From Sipunculus nudus (Eukaryota > Annelida > Sipuncula > Golfingiida > Sipunculidae), in NCBI GenBank assembly GCA_026874595.1, contig CM049318.1, positions 22,669,456 through 22,733,455 on the forward strand: 64,000 bases of DNA, in the 5' to 3' direction. Both the position numbers and the translations under genes were made by a program. Shown piece by piece: positions 48,502 to 62,615 of this stretch (positions are counted from its first letter, which is position 1; the number at the start of each line of letters is the position of its first letter). The notes under the pieces are model-generated. The model saw nothing but the letters and a program-made list of their open reading frames with translations. It was not told the origin of the DNA and ran no database searches.

Positions 48502-51500
48502 TGGCGGAGAGAACGCTCATCAATTCCGCTCAGTTGTAAAGTCTTGCCTTCAAATGCCTTAATATCACTTTCAATTGCAATATATAGTATTTTTCCCTAT
48601 GTTGAAAAATACCTCAAATAACCTTTTTATCAACTTGTTGTACAAATACATTAATTAACAGGAAATAGGGTCAAATGAATCTTCAATATTTGCTGTTTAA
48701 TTAAAATGATGTATTCACAGAGAATTAGAAGATTTTAGCAGCCATCAGAGAATTTCTTAACAAGCATTGTTGCCACCGCAAGGGAACCTGTTTGTGAACT
48801 TGGGGGGGGGGGGGGGGGGTTCACGGTAATCTTGATGTTTGTATTTGTGAGCTCAAAACTCGGAAAACGTGCTTTTCCGTTAGATATCAGAGCATATGTT
48901 CATATGTTAATCAAGTATAAATCAACCAGGTTGCAGAAAAGTCAATATTTAATGTGTAGTTATTCCATACAATAATGAGAATCATAGGCTTAAAGGGGCC
49001 CAATCACCTGGATTACACTGCGTACAGGCTGGCTGCTTGTTTTGTTGATATCAAAGTGCTTATAATATGTGGAGGCCCACCAAAATAATAAAAAAAAAAT
49101 CAGCAAGGGCATCTGGCAGTAAGTCAGATAAGCTAGAGCTTTGCAAATGGCGTTTTGCGACGAGTGACCTCTACCTCCGTATATAAACAACCTACTACCT
49201 TAGAATACATGTTTGTACCGTTTTTCAACCGTACTGTGTTTACGAGCAGGTTGTTGACACGCAAGTTTATAAATCCTTCACGGAGGCCTTACGGAAACTT
49301 CTCATTACCAGTATAAGCCTTAAACCTATAATACATACACAGAGGGAGCCTGAAATCACATATAATCATTTTCATTAAACAGTTGAATGGACACCTTTAA
49401 GAATGGGCGCTTGCCGTTTCATATGTTTATTGGTGAGGCATGTGTTTGAACAAACTTGTTCGCGATGGCAGTAACTTAAACTTCTTAACAAGTATTTACT
49501 AAAAAGGTCACTGGATTGAAATTATCAAAGCGGCACAATAATAAAGTTGTTTCTTTATGTAAGTGGACAACATTATTTAACAAATGTTTAATAATATGTT
49601 TCGTGACAAGCCATGCTCTCTTAGCACATGTGAATGTGAATGGTGGCATAGCGTTTGCCACAGTGGCAAGGCAGGGGCGTGATATAGTACTTTCACAAGG
49701 CAGTGGTAGTCACCATTCCATCAGCATAGCTGCGTGTGAGACCGTGAGTTGGTGCACATTTTGCTCACCATCATTAAGCGGGGGCAAACTAAAAAGTTGT
49801 TTGAGGAACACTGACGTAAGTCAGTTGTACAATAGTTATGTTGGTTATGTTTAAAAAATATCGCTTGCGGTGAAACGGACTTGTATAACATAAAAACTTA
49901 TCAGGAGAAAAAATGCCTCGCATTCCAGTCTTTTCTTTGTTCCATTTGACAAAGATGTTCTGATTCCATATTTAATGTAAATTTGGGGGAAGAAGCGTTT
50001 TATTTTAGGGCTCTCCGATTAGCCGGACAGAAAATGTGGCACTCTGAGGAGCCCGCGTGTCTTATTTTGCACTCTACTTAGGAATAACGTTATGATGTAA
50101 AACGAACCTCAAATGCTTAAAAATCATATAGATAACTGATGAACAGAAACGGGAGCGAATGAGAATGTAACCGTAATATTAATAGTATTTTATTAGAGTG
50201 ATAAGTACATTAAGATATAAATATACATATTAGTGCACCGGGCCCATGGACCTATTAATCACTTCATTTCTTTGATCAGAATAAGTGATTCGCATACACT
50301 AGGCATTGAGCTGCTTGCTCCCAGTTTCAAAACATCTGCAAAAATTGTTTGCTAGCTTTCTAGTATTATTTTCACACAACCAAGATATTTTATCATTCCA
50401 TGTATAAGTAGCTGTTGACCGGTTTGTACCAGAAATTAATATCTGACGTCCCTGCTCATACTAAGGACAATGATATAGGAGTTGGACCTCATTTTTAATA
50501 CACTAATTACATAAAAATATACTCTTTGTTTAACATTTAAGTGACGAAATCTGCCTGATCAATTACGATTCTAAACCAGGTAAAAGGGGTTTTTCTTCAG
50601 AAGAAAGGTGTAACGTTATATATACGCAGTACTCATTGAATTTTCGTACAGCCTATATTTCCTAAGTTTCGATTTTTTTGGTAACAGTTTTCTAACAATT
50701 CAGCATTCATAACATGTTCTATTTTATTGTATATATCTGCTGCAGATAAAAAAATAGATCTTTATCCCCTAGCTCGTAACGGGTGTCTGCCATGTTGTGG
50801 TAAAAAAAAACAGCGTTGAAGATAGTGTTAAAAAAGACAAAATATATGCCCGAGACTCTCGCTGAAACATTTACTTTTACGAAAAGGTAGTTATTTATTG
50901 CTTATATTATTTTAAATATAAGAAAACAGCACCATTCTAGGTCTTTATAATGTACCAGAACACATAGTGTCATTCGTCACAAACAGATGTCACGAGTGTA
51001 GTGGTAAAGGTCCATCATATAACTATACATAGTAAATGGCAATTAAGCAATATAAATAAGTTTAACAAATGTCATACATGCATTTCCTGTTGCTCCTAGA
51101 TTAAATTCGTTTATCCTTTTTTAAATATATTTTATGTTGAGCATAAGAAAAAAAAAAGGACTGTACTAAAGAGGCTCTTTACTAGCATTTGGTATATTAA
51201 TGTTATTCCACAAACACGCACCAATTTCTTGTGTTTATAATAGACACGAGGATGTTTTATTTTTACTTAGCGCATCCCTGCTTATTCCAAATGTTTTATA
51301 TATCGTCACCTACCAGAAATATTCTTCCATCTTTCAATGCAAATATACAACAGGCTTTCAAATGGTTATGTCAAATAGAACTTATTTAAATATTTTATGT
51401 AATTATCGAACCATTTAATGTTTAGCAATTATGATAGTATGATGATTTGATTGCATGAAATAAAGGGTCCATTATCAGACGGCAGATTACCCAACCACGT

Positions 51501-51660
51501 TGGTTTTTTTTCAGGGAGCCGGCAATTGTCATTGACTGAAACAAAGGCAAAAGTCGATCCTTTTGGTCCTACTCCATTAATCGCGCATGAGACGCATGGT
51601 TATTACGATCAAAAGAGTTTTCCAACGTTAAAGACGCTAACACTCGCGTTACTGAAGGTG
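48502..51660. other. Intron 3 of relic B, no gene seen
   Basis: Contains a poly-G run (about 48804-48820) and a 112-codon frame at 49516-49854 (plus) without any recognisable domain. A repeat may begin near 48990 ('taaaggggcccaatcacctg'), but no inverted partner was found. Confidence 0.45.
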
Positions 51661-51666
51661 AGCAGA

Positions 51667-51689
51667 CTCTCTCTCTCTCTGTCTCTCTG

Positions 51690-51749
<60 letters not shown>

Positions 51750-51815
51750 CATACATATTTCGCTCTATATATACACATATACATATATGTGTATGTATAT
51801 ATATATATATGTGTG
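51667..51815. repeat. (CT)n(TA)n compound microsatellite
   Basis: CT run to about 51724, then TA runs to about 51811, about 40 bp downstream of exon 3 of relic B in gene direction. Confidence 0.93.
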
Positions 51816-52144
51816 TATGTACATATTAATATGCAAGTATATGACTAACATTTATTAATTTGTTCAAACATCTCAGACTGATCATGTATCCCTCGGTACA
51901 TGAGATGTCGCCAACGGAATGTCGGTCTCCGATGACTTTAACTTTTTTGTTGTAGCGTCTGGTCTCATTAAGAATCTTATATGAAGGATAAACAATCTAT
52001 TTAAACCAACTTCACTTATTTCCTTTATTATTGTTTTTTTAATAAATACTTCAGGTGCAGATGGCATTTAAGTCCTCCACTCAAGAATGCCCGTAAGCAT
52101 ATGGACAGAGTTTCCCATGGGGAAGTAATATATTTTTTAGTATA

Positions 52145-52295
52145 GGATATATCCCAGTGGTCAAGGTGTTGGACCTTTCAGCTCAAGGTCCCCAATTAGG
52201 ACCCGCCGGTGCCTCAATGATGTAATGGTGAAATCTCGTGATGACCCCAGGGCGTCAGCATGTCCTCATGTGAACGAACACATTTGTCTTTAGAC
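52145..52295 (+). mobile_element. Possible tRNA-like SINE fragment
   Basis: 'atcccagtggtcaaggtgtt' resembles an A box and 'ggtccccaattaggaccc' a decayed B box, spaced about 30 bp. It occupies the place where exon 2 of relic B would be expected. Confidence 0.35.
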
Positions 52296-52299
52296 ATTC

Positions 52300-53440
52300 A
52301 ACTTTAACGTTAGTAAAAGACATGTAAATTAAAGGCCTACAGACAATATACATTAAGGCAATTAGATTTTAGAAAGATGCTTTTGCAATAAAATGATCTA
52401 TAATATATAGAAAATTGTATAAGACATATAATGGTTTTCTTGCCATTTCGGTCCTGTAACTAAAGAAAATCCAAGACCAGATTCACAGTGCTTTAACATA
52501 TCGAAAAAAAGCCGCACTATGAGGATGCAAATATTATCGTCATTCTTGACAACCCCTTATGACCTTAAAGTACGCTGTCACTTGACAAATGAAATAAGAT
52601 CAATTTTAACTACTTTCTAACAACACCTAACATGTGATAGATATATCCGTTTTAACTAAAACTTAGCTAATGCCCCTTTTTGTTTGTTGAATTTATGACC
52701 CATATGAATGCAGGCAGTAACGGGACGAAAGCAAGACGATGGTATTGAAGCAATATTATGACTGGCTGTTTGAATGAGTTCTCACTTATAAAATGTGTCA
52801 CGATGCAAGGACCGGTTAATTAGTCTACTCTGTCGAGTGTTCACGGCTACCCTGGATCTTTGTACGTTCATAACCTTTCTTAATCATTATTTGCTTACAC
52901 TCGAGCACTATGACTGCTGATGAGTGGCAAGTGATCTAATATAACATTATTCATGCACTGTTGCAAAACGGTTAATGTGTCTGGGTATAAATACAGTTGG
53001 ACAGGTGTAAATCACTTTGGTTTCGCACCTGTGCAGACTTCATAAACATATATGTATTTTTTATGAGTCTGTATAGAACATTTCATATAGATGTTTACTT
53101 AATCACCATTCAGATATATTACTATTAGGTAAATGCATTTTATTTCCAGCATATAATGATCTTTAACAAAGTTTTGATATTACATTTTGTAGAAAACTCA
53201 TAAAACCAGTCTATAACTATCTTTATCAATATATTTCATTTGCAGTATATAATTATGATTTTCTGAATAATGGGGGGGGGGGGTCATTGCCAAACCCCCT
53301 CTTGCAAAAAAAGTGAGGGAGATTGGGATATGCATCCCCATCCCCCTTATTTGACGCCCCTGGATCCAAGCAAGGAAGGTCCTTTAACATGTAACACACA
53401 CAAGTATGAAATTAGCTGATGCGGGCTTGCGTAAATATTA
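52300..53440. other. Non-genic stretch, partly related to GULO intron 1
   Basis: 52520-53160 resembles 35740-36430 in intron 1 of copy C and parts of 2880-3420 in intron 1 of copy E, for example 'gaggatgcaaatatt' and 'cacgctgtcactt'. This supports an intron 1 identity for the upstream flank of relic B. A poly-G run is at 53271-53283. Confidence 0.5.
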
Positions 53441-53454
53441 AAAAAAATCCCCTG

Positions 53455-54770
53455 GTGCTTTCCGGTCAAGATGGCAGCCTGAACGGTCACGCATTAACGT
53501 GCTTCTGTGTAAATCCAGCATTCCATTGGATAATATGTCAATACATTAAAGTGTTAAAACGAGGTCAATGAGTAAAAGTGACTTATAAAACATGAAGCAA
53601 GCTAGCATTTACAAATACTTTGAAACAACACAAAACAGTGCCAAACGCAGCGCGTCTCAAATGGACACGGACGAACTGAGATCTCAACAGGTTAGCGGGC
53701 ATAGTGTCGCTATTATAAATGCAAAATTTTTGCAGCTTAAGAAAACCTTCAGGGTTGCTCTAAAAAATAAGGATTCCGATTTAACTGCAATTGAAAAGAA
53801 ATATATGGAATCTGACAGAAAAATAAATTCAGGTATTCACAGTTAAAAATATTTACAATCTGATTTAGAAACAAGAAAAAAAACATGAAAGCACCGAGGC
53901 AGAAAACAAAACATTAAGATCTGAAATAGATATCCTACAAGCAGAGAACGGTGGGAAAAATGCGCAAATCATTGCAATGAAAGAAAAGTTTCTGGACTTA
54001 GATAGACATAGCAGGGCATATAACGTGAGACTAATTGGAGTACCAGAAAATAAAGGTGAAAACTCCATTGATATTGTATCAAAATATATCAATGAACAGG
54101 AATTACTTGGTGATAAACACATTTCAGATTTCAAAGTGAAAATTGAGAACGCACATAGGACAGGGAGAGCAAAATCAAAGGGACACAAACACACTTTATT
54201 ATCTAAATCTATAGCAGGCCCATACGAAACGCAGTTCTCAAGACGCAAAAGGAAAACCGCAATCAGAGTCAACGTTCAATCTTCTTTGTTGAAGACTTTG
54301 TCAAAGTGGACTATTTGCTGAAACGAAAAGCCCTGCCACAAATGAGTAAGGCTCATACCGACAATAAGAAGGTCGGCTTTTGGTGCGGGAAGCTTATAAT
54401 CAACGGCAAAGAGGTAACAACCCACGACTCCAAGCCAACTTAACAATCGAGCATGACGGCTGCACGCTGATTTCTACTGATCTCTTACCGGTATCGTGTC
54501 CCGCCCTAGCACCACCAGCATTACGGAAGCCGTATTCCGGAATCTTGCAGCTTACCACTGAGAATTAGCATACACTTCTCCTTTTCTCTGTCATAACCGA
54601 ACACAGTCGAGACCTTCCGAAGTGAGTCCATTAAGATAGAATATTCCAGGGAATCTACATTAATCTGTAGATTGTAAACCTCATGCAGGAACCAGTCTTG
54701 AACACAGGGCATAAGGGACTAGTTTAAAACAAAGACCTGTATTCGGGAGGTTCTATTATCGCCCGGCCAC
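53455..54770 (+). pseudogene. LINE ORF1 remnant, copy 2 (longer)
   Basis: Begins with a TCAAGATGGCAGCC-type leader (about 53465), then an ATG at 53592 opens MKQASIYKYFETTQNSAKRS. The frame closes at 53846 and resumes in other frames: KEKFLDLDRHSRAYNVRLIG, the IENAHRTGR motif (53977-54321), then a short GKLIINGKEV piece to about 54440. Order and motifs (coiled-coil-like start, NVRLIGVPE, AHRTGR) fit L1-type ORF1 (Transposase_22). No ORF2 reverse transcriptase follows. Frameshifts near 53845 and 54280 make it non-functional. Confidence 0.72.
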
Positions 54771-56319
54771 GTTTGTGTATTGGACGTATGTTATTTTATT
54801 TTTCTGCTCAGAATATATAAATCTCAGATACAGGAATTGCAGTCAGCAACAATGAGTAAGTGTTTTGTGTTTGATGATGAATTCTCCCCTCCAATTAAGC
54901 TTTTTTGTAGATACATTGCAGAGCCATGAATTCCAGTTTTGATCTGTCCACTAGATATAGAATATAACCACTGATAACTGATTTATTTAGTTTTAATTCT
55001 TGGGTCTATTTTCAGCATTAACTATTTGCCGACACCGGCTAGTTGTTTATTGTATATTGTAAACAGTTTCAAATACTTAACTATAAATTTTGAACACCGT
55101 TACAGTTAGTGAAATAAGTTGTAGTTGTAGTTTTTTACCACTGTTTACTAGGAATATTATTATTATTTTTAGCATAGAACTAGGCCTACTTATAAGGCTA
55201 CTGGTAGTACTTACTGGTGCTGGGCCCGACCCAGACTGATATCCCTATCACATTATTAGACTGTTTGTTTATTATTTAAGTTCTGTGTTAGCCCGGACCG
55301 GGTTTGTGTATTGGCCGTATAAATATTATTACTTTTTTTTATAATTGCTCAAAAATATGAATGACAGTATCAAACTTCAGCGAATCTAGAACTGAAGACA
55401 GCGAAAATGTTTAAGTGAGAAGTGTTTTATTATTAACTTTTCTCTCCTATATATTATGCAGAGACAGAAATTCTTGACAAGTTTCAGAAAATATTTGTTA
55501 ATATTGCTTTAATTTTTTTAATAACACATTACAATTTACACCAGCTCAAAAAAAAGGTTTGCCAGTCCATACATGACTTCAAGCGCCAGCAATGTGTAGT
55601 CGGTATTTATACTCATATTATTGTAGGTAATGCAAGTTATGCCCAGGGACATGGCAGAGGATATTATAGAAAAGGGCGGAGGGAGTCATATAGCGAAGAA
55701 TCGAAACAGCAGAAGATAGGAACCAGTTAAGCACCGAGGGGAAGGGTATCCCCTATGTTGAAGAATTTTGGTTTTAGTTGGGGCAATAATAAACACAGTC
55801 CGAGATGATTTTATAAGCATCGTGATGCAGAATTACAGAGAAAAAACAGGGGGAGGGGGATATCGGGCTATATTATTCGAACTTGGTGAGCACGTATTAT
55901 TTCATTTCCAAGATTTCTTTGGTCGTAAATGGAAGACAAACGGGACGCCATTTAAATTCGCCACTGTGCCTTCCCCGGTAAATCCGCCCCAAGAGTTCTC
56001 CATACGTTAATTCTGGCCACAATGCAGCAATCATTGATTTCATTTAGCATGTATTACCTGAAGAAATGTTCAGGCATTAGTTGTTAAATCTACATAATTC
56101 TTTATATCGTATGTCGATATAACAATTTGATTTTAATAATATGCTTGAAGCCGGCCTTATTTACTTCCTTTCTGAGGACCAGGTGATTTTGTTTGCAAAT
56201 TTAAAGACAAGGTAAAAACATTATAACACAGTTTATTATTCCTGTAAATAATTCCAGATAAGCTCATTTTGACATATACAAGCATTTATATAGTGTGTAC
56301 ATACTATGGCTTGAGTCAT

Positions 56320-56430
56320 AAAATGTAACCATTCCGTGGTTAAACCACATTATGTGGTTATTCTATGGTTCAAGTCATAGAATGCCTACATTTTATGACC
56401 CATGTCATCGAATGTGCATACACCTAAATA
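56320..56430. repeat. Short direct/inverted repeats in a right-copy-specific segment
   Basis: Three units of the type 'atggcttgagtcataaaatg', 'atggttcaagtcatagaatg' and 'tgacccatgtcatcgaatg', plus the palindrome 'gtggttaaaccac'. The segment 56120-56430 has no counterpart near 21340. Confidence 0.55.
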
Positions 56431-58031
56431 AGGGTCATGGAATATGTATAATTCCACTGGATGAATCATCATAGCAATAAACTTGTTAAACATGTTGAAA
56501 GAGTCTTGTGTAACAAGTACATGTATATCTATTCGTATTCCACATCTACAGTTTGTCAATACAGTGTAGAATGCAACTTAAGATCAATTCTTTAGTTGAG
56601 AATAAATTTGGATACATAATAAATCGATTCTGTATATCCACTTATTTTTTTGTTGATGTTACATTGTTGAAATTGTAGTTCAATTTTTCATAATGGTCTG
56701 GTAAGAATGTTGATTACCGATACCCTGAATTATCACAATACACTGAACGGTATTTATGTAAAATAATTATTGTTTGTCGATAACATGTAGAAATATACCA
56801 GAACTACTTTCAGTAACAAAATAACCTTTGATTTAATACAGTCACGCAAGTAACGTTTTATTACAGTCCGAGAGGGGCCGAATGATATGTTCAACACTAC
56901 AGAGGAAACATAATATGTCTACTTTGTCCAGGAATCTGTTTTACCAATTTATCTTCATATGTTTAGTTCAATACTTTATGTTTGACTATTTTAACTTTCT
57001 TAATGGGCACCACCAGCCTTTTGCTGTTTTACATTTAGACCCTCTCCGCATTCTACAGCTTCTATCCCAGAATGTACACATTCTATATAACAACTATCCA
57101 TAGAAAGAACACATTTAATCTTTTGGACGTACAATGTCTACATTATATATAATATATATTATATATATATACACGCAAATATGTGTGTGTGCGTATGTAT
57201 GTATGAATTATATGGGCTGCACTGATGTCAACACGTATGATGTACGCATGTGTGCATTTTGTAAATATTTGAGGTATTTACATTAGAAAAAGCTTCATGG
57301 CACTGTTGTTGAAGGTTTAATATTGCGTTTTGTGTTTTAAGTGTTGGTTGTTATCCTTTATTATTCTATTGGAAAATAAATTACGTGCGTATGTATTTCA
57401 TTGTCAACTATTATCTGGAATATTGGCGTCAGATCCTAGTCCCTTTCAGATAAGAAGTTAAGAGAGTCTACTCGCTTAGACTAGAGACTACATTTTAGAG
57501 GGAATTCTCTAATAATTCATGTGTAACGCTTATAATACTTACAGTTACATTATATAAAATCACAAAGGTTGTGTGTGTATAAATATTCCGAACCCCATAA
57601 AGTAGAATGAAAATGTCCGTAAATATCCAACACCAATGTGTATAATGCAAGGGTCCGCACTCTTCCCACGAAGCTAGACACAAGCTTTAGAAGCAGACTT
57701 TAAATGATTAACCGAAACGCAAACACAAATAACTATAGATATAATCCTATAGAATAAGGATTCGGTTTGATGAAACTGTACAAGTTGCGTTTATTCATTA
57801 ACTTTTATTGTGCAACAGCGTCTCGGACGTTTTATCTCACCCCCGTTCAATGACCATTTCACTCATCCTCCTCCATTGTTATGCAAACTGTCAGGTGCTT
57901 TGTTCAGACTATGAGAGATGAACCTTGGGTTAAAGATATAAATAGAAGATTAGATTGTATAAACATGTGTTTAAATGTGCATGTTAATGATTCTTCATTA
58001 ATGAAACGTCCCTTTGTATATACGTTTCACC

Positions 58032-61000
58032 TTAAGATGATTTCATGCTGAAAACAGCTTCCAGGTAGCGGTTCAAAAACATTCCCGCAGGGTCCAGTCG
58101 CTCTCTTACTCTGCAAAAGTCGTCCCACTTTGGGTAGGTTTTTCGGAAATACTCCGCAGTCAGAGTGTGATCCTAAAAATAAGTATGAAATATGACGAAA
58201 AATAAGTATGAAAGATGATAAAGCAGTAATATTGAAAATATTAACCTGTAATAAAACACCAAAACATCATTAATTTTTATAAAGTAAAATATTGCAAACA
58301 CATATAAATAATACTGTTCATGTATTGGAAAGCGTATGTTTGTGAGAAATGAGCACATATTCATGTTTATTATTCAAATCCATTTACATCCACATTCCAG
58401 TTTGTGTAAATACATTAAACTTGAACATATTATTTAATATAACGAATTTGATAAAGGTCCTTTCCTAACCTTTCCCCAGTGAGGCCGCCCGTCCGCTTTC
58501 ACCATTATGTCAGTGATGGCTTCACGGTACTTTTGGTAGATCAGCTTCCCATATGGTCTGTAAAAAAGTGTAAGTACAACATATTAAATGTGTTATAAAC
58601 TGTGGGTAATTCATTTGTATAAATCTTACAGTATTTTTTTCTTATAACACTCTACGCTGGATCAGGGAAGAATAGCCGTTAGACGAGCATTGGCTTATAC
58701 TAGATGATTTCTGTTAGGGAACAGAGGTAACCATTTACGGATATACGATTGGGTCTTAATGGAAATTTAATAACAATGTACATTAGAAACTCTTGACTCA
58801 GATGAGATCGGTGAGCAAAATGGAGAATATCATCTAGGGTAAGACCTATATAATTTGCAAAAACTGGGGAATTTGAGAGTAACCACCCTAAACGTTTTCC
58901 TGGAAAAACAGTTGAGCGTTTCAAACCTAGATTAATGGATCAGAGTTCCAGCATATATTTTTTAAAGAGTTTTTACTTTATATAAATCTTAAGGGAGTAC
59001 AATTGCCAATCGCCCGTGAAAAGTATTATATTTGATATAAGAAAATATTTCATGGCATCCGGAGTTAAAGGACAAGAAAGTAAACTCCCGCTTAAATGGA
59101 AAAAGAGGGTGTTTTTAGATAATTGTGATCATGGGATTAAGGTTCAATCAATGGGTAAGTACGATTTTATGGATTCGGAGCGTGTTCATTTCAACTGAAC
59201 TAAACGCTCATAAGAGGCAGAGTAAACGGACGACAGTAAATGGACGGGTCGCTCTGCTGTTTGACATCGCCCTGGTCCGACACTGAAGACCCCGTTTTAA
59301 AATTCAACACAAGGTACCCCTTTTCAATTGTTTTATTAGATTATAATTATCTGGAAATCATTTTGCATTTTAGTTTTTCTTTGCTGGTAATGAAACTGGA
59401 TTCCCACTTGCACGTGTACATAAAACTCAAACGTGCTAGATAACGGTGATTTACATGTGATTACCGGACTATCTCGCTTATACATACACCGTGTTTTAAA
59501 ATTATTATAGCAGTAGGGCCGCATAGTTACCTAAATAATAAAAGTACAAACCAATCCCTTTTTATCCTGCACCTTGTGTCTGTTTAAAAATGAAACTTCC
59601 GTCGGTGAAGATCAACCAGTCATACATGAAATACCATTGCGTTTTGCAAGGTGACTGTATAATGGAGGAAAATTACGGAGGGTAGGGGTTAGGGGTACTT
59701 AATAGGTTGTTTTTCGATAAAAACTAGAATTTTGGAAGTTGTTATGTTGCCAAGCATTAAAATGAAAAATGAAAGTATGCAATACAAATAGTGTACAAAT
59801 GGTGAGCTGTTTTGTAACTTTTTTATGCCCTGGTCCATTTTGGCTATTATATGACCTGGGTAAAAAAAATATTGCATAACAAAATGTTCTGATTCCCCAA
59901 TATCTACGTAGATGTTGATAAATCAAGATGATTACACAATCAAACTCTTACTTGAATATAACAAAGTTAATGAAGCAAACGTCACGGCCGTAAGCAGGGC
60001 TTAGAAACAAATCGTCCATCTGAACGAACCGAACGTCAAGCGGAAAATGCGCCGGGAATCCTGATTTCTTTATCCATGTGTCGATTTCTCGGAGAACCGC
60101 GGCAGCTTTGTTGCTACAGTTATAAAGGTTGTTACAGTAATAATATGATAAAATTGATAGGATGACAAATATAAACAATAAATAGGAACAAAGCGCTCAC
60201 GTTCGCAAAACGATTGCTGTTGATAAGATAAAAATGATCACAGTGCAGTGTAAGAAATGGATTTCAAAGCATGTCAACAATATTCAGAAGACTAAAAGTC
60301 TAAAAGCAATAATGCTGAGACTCTCTCGTACATTTTGTTGACATGCTACGTATTCCGTCGACTTTTGCTGTTTAGACTTTTTTTTTAATATTTACTTTGT
60401 ACTTAACTGATAATTATTTGCAGGACCATGTGTTAAGGTATGCTTATAATTTGAGTGGACTGTATAACAGACACTAAACAAAAGGGCAAACAGTACGTCG
60501 ACGATCATTATATTAGAATCCTCATCTGCAAACCTGTAAGGATCTGTTCATATCGGTAGTATACATACAACAGCTGATTTCCTTATCTTTAGCTGCATTT
60601 AATCTACAAAATGAAGTCATGGGAATGTCTACAGCCAAGGGCAAAGACAATGCGAAAATACGCATCTACGTCCACTTAATATAATCTAGTTTATTCCATT
60701 TTATGTTGGAACTGCCTTATTCTCTTGGAGGCCAAAGGACCATAGGCCCCTCAAATCAGCCAAATATGGGCACCATCAACACTTTGTAAAATGCTTATGT
60801 GTATTTTTAAGATGACTTTATCTTTTGTAGATGCGATCATTACTAATAACGCATTTGCCTGAAGCCATCAAACGTGAATTATCCATGTCATGGAAACTGG
60901 TTACAGTTAACAAATTCTTTGTTAAGTGCCATATCTGCAGGGTTTTGTACTTTTTTTGTCGGCATAGTATTGTCTAAAATCTATTGTATAAAGAAAGCAT

Positions 61001-62562
61001 AACCACTTTCAGATATAACAATACTAATCCTTTACCGGGTAACAGCCCACTCAAAAAAGTAAATTGGCATGTCCGCCATTTTCGAAAAATGGTTCTGGAT
61101 TCTGTCGCTTCTGTCAACGCGTCTGCTGGGTTTCGAATGATAAAACTTGTAATAAAACCTGCTCATGTAGGGGACCAGGAAATTCAAATACGCGCTGCAA
61201 AACAAAAGACTAATTTTAAAATGTGACATGTTAAAGAGTAGTGCTATAAATAAAAATGTGTAATGTCCATTGCTAAAATGAACAATTTCCCAGTATTGTC
61301 CTATTCATTGACATCGTTCAAATAAGAAGATTGTAATAGTTTAGAGCGCTGCTACAAAGGAAAACTGTCAACAGAGAAAAAACTGGAATCACTCTGAGAG
61401 GTGTTCGGAACAATGGCCTTGGCCGTTGAAAAATCAGTCTTGTAAGTTATTCAATTATTTGGTATATAAAATATATACAAGGAGGAGGTATTCTGTTCCT
61501 TTTTCGTCTACTGGGCTTCTGTATTATCCAATAAAATAAAGTAATGGTAAATTGAATCGAATATTCACAAAACAAAAGAACAATGGATAATGAAACTATA
61601 ACTGGATGCATATGATATTTCGTTTAAACAACGCGATAAAAAGTCATATTTATGACTGTGTATTTAATGCTTACATATGTTCTGTAACACATCCGATTTT
61701 ACATACATGTGGTCTTCATCATTTGAATTAGAGGAACTCTAACCATATTACGTTTACACAGTTCGAGTACAATATGTACCTGGTATATTCACACAGGTGA
61801 TAGAGAAACGCTTAAGTACATCTTACATACTCTCTTTTAAGATAATGCTGTTGCAATATTTAAACACATTTAAAACCGTCTTAGGAAAATCAAGAAAAAT
61901 ATAACCGTGACTAAAAGCTAAATCTCATAATACTCTAGTCCATATTTCTTGGTATTTTTTTTAATATAAAATAAAGCTGGTAGCGTTTATTATGCATTTC
62001 AATATTGTAATAAATCACATCTACATGAAAGCAATGGTCGATTTTTAAAATAAGCTATTTAATCTAATATAAATTTTCCCTTACCTTATCCACAGAAGGA
62101 AATTAATCAAATACTTTCCAAAGAACAAACTGAAGAAACCAGGTTCATGAACCTCACTAGGCTGAAATGATAAACAAATGGACTGAGAATATCCTCATGT
62201 ACAACTTAAGCTGAAAGCCAAACGCCGGATCTGGAAGCGTAATTTGGTCCATATTTCCTTACTAACAGTAGTCTCCCAGAAAATGGCCATAAAGTATTCA
62301 ATGGTAACCCTTATAGAATTTTCGTTAGAAAAAAAATGTGTTGAGGAAGTGTGATCCAGATTAAAATTGATTGTTTATTTTAATGAGTTATCAAAGTTAA
62401 GTAAAACCAAATTGTAAGCCTCCGACAACATCCGGACATGTTAGTTGATTATTTTATAATAAAACGGAAACTTTGTATATATGTTTAAATGTCCATCATG
62501 TCGGATATGGGTTCGAAACGGGGATCGGTCTTATATTTTCCCTTGAGCAACATTTTCCCAAC

Positions 62563-62615
<53 letters not shown>

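Larger units (their letters stand above)
44668..51975 (-). pseudogene. GULO relic B (exons 3, 4, 5, 11, 12; exons 6-10 deleted)
   Basis: Exon 3 (51850-51975) is open, with VKVIGDRHSVGDISCTEGYM and acceptor TATAAG, so the flavin-linked histidine is kept. Exon 4 (48407 to about 48500) is frameshifted at its start. Exon 5 (45849-45939) reads GAVSDVTLAGVIYIRTLGSG and then hits a TGA. Exon 11 (45114-45201) is open but has YFGK in place of HWGK. Exon 12 (44668-44827) is open (HNLTADYFQKTYPKWDDICR, ending SESYSDVI), but its acceptor AG is lost in an A/T run. Exons 6-10 are missing between 45201 and 45849, only 647 bp. Exons 1 and 2 were not found, although 52520-53160 resembles intron 1 of copy C (35740-36430). 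A non-functional gene; its sequence is clearly older than the A/C pair. Confidence 0.9.

Noticed and set aside
49516-49854. 112-codon plus-strand frame
   Set aside because: No family signature, no second copy, and it lies in intron 3 of relic B; not enough to call a gene.
51976-52520. Search for exon 2 of relic B
   Set aside because: No HGVKGF-like or LYFEP-like coding found; the interval holds a possible SINE fragment instead.
55768-56010. 80-codon plus-strand frame with a partner at 21008-21253
   Set aside because: The two share an ending (PFKFATV.SP.NPP) because the DNA is duplicated, but frames differ upstream with indels of non-multiples of three; weak evidence for coding.
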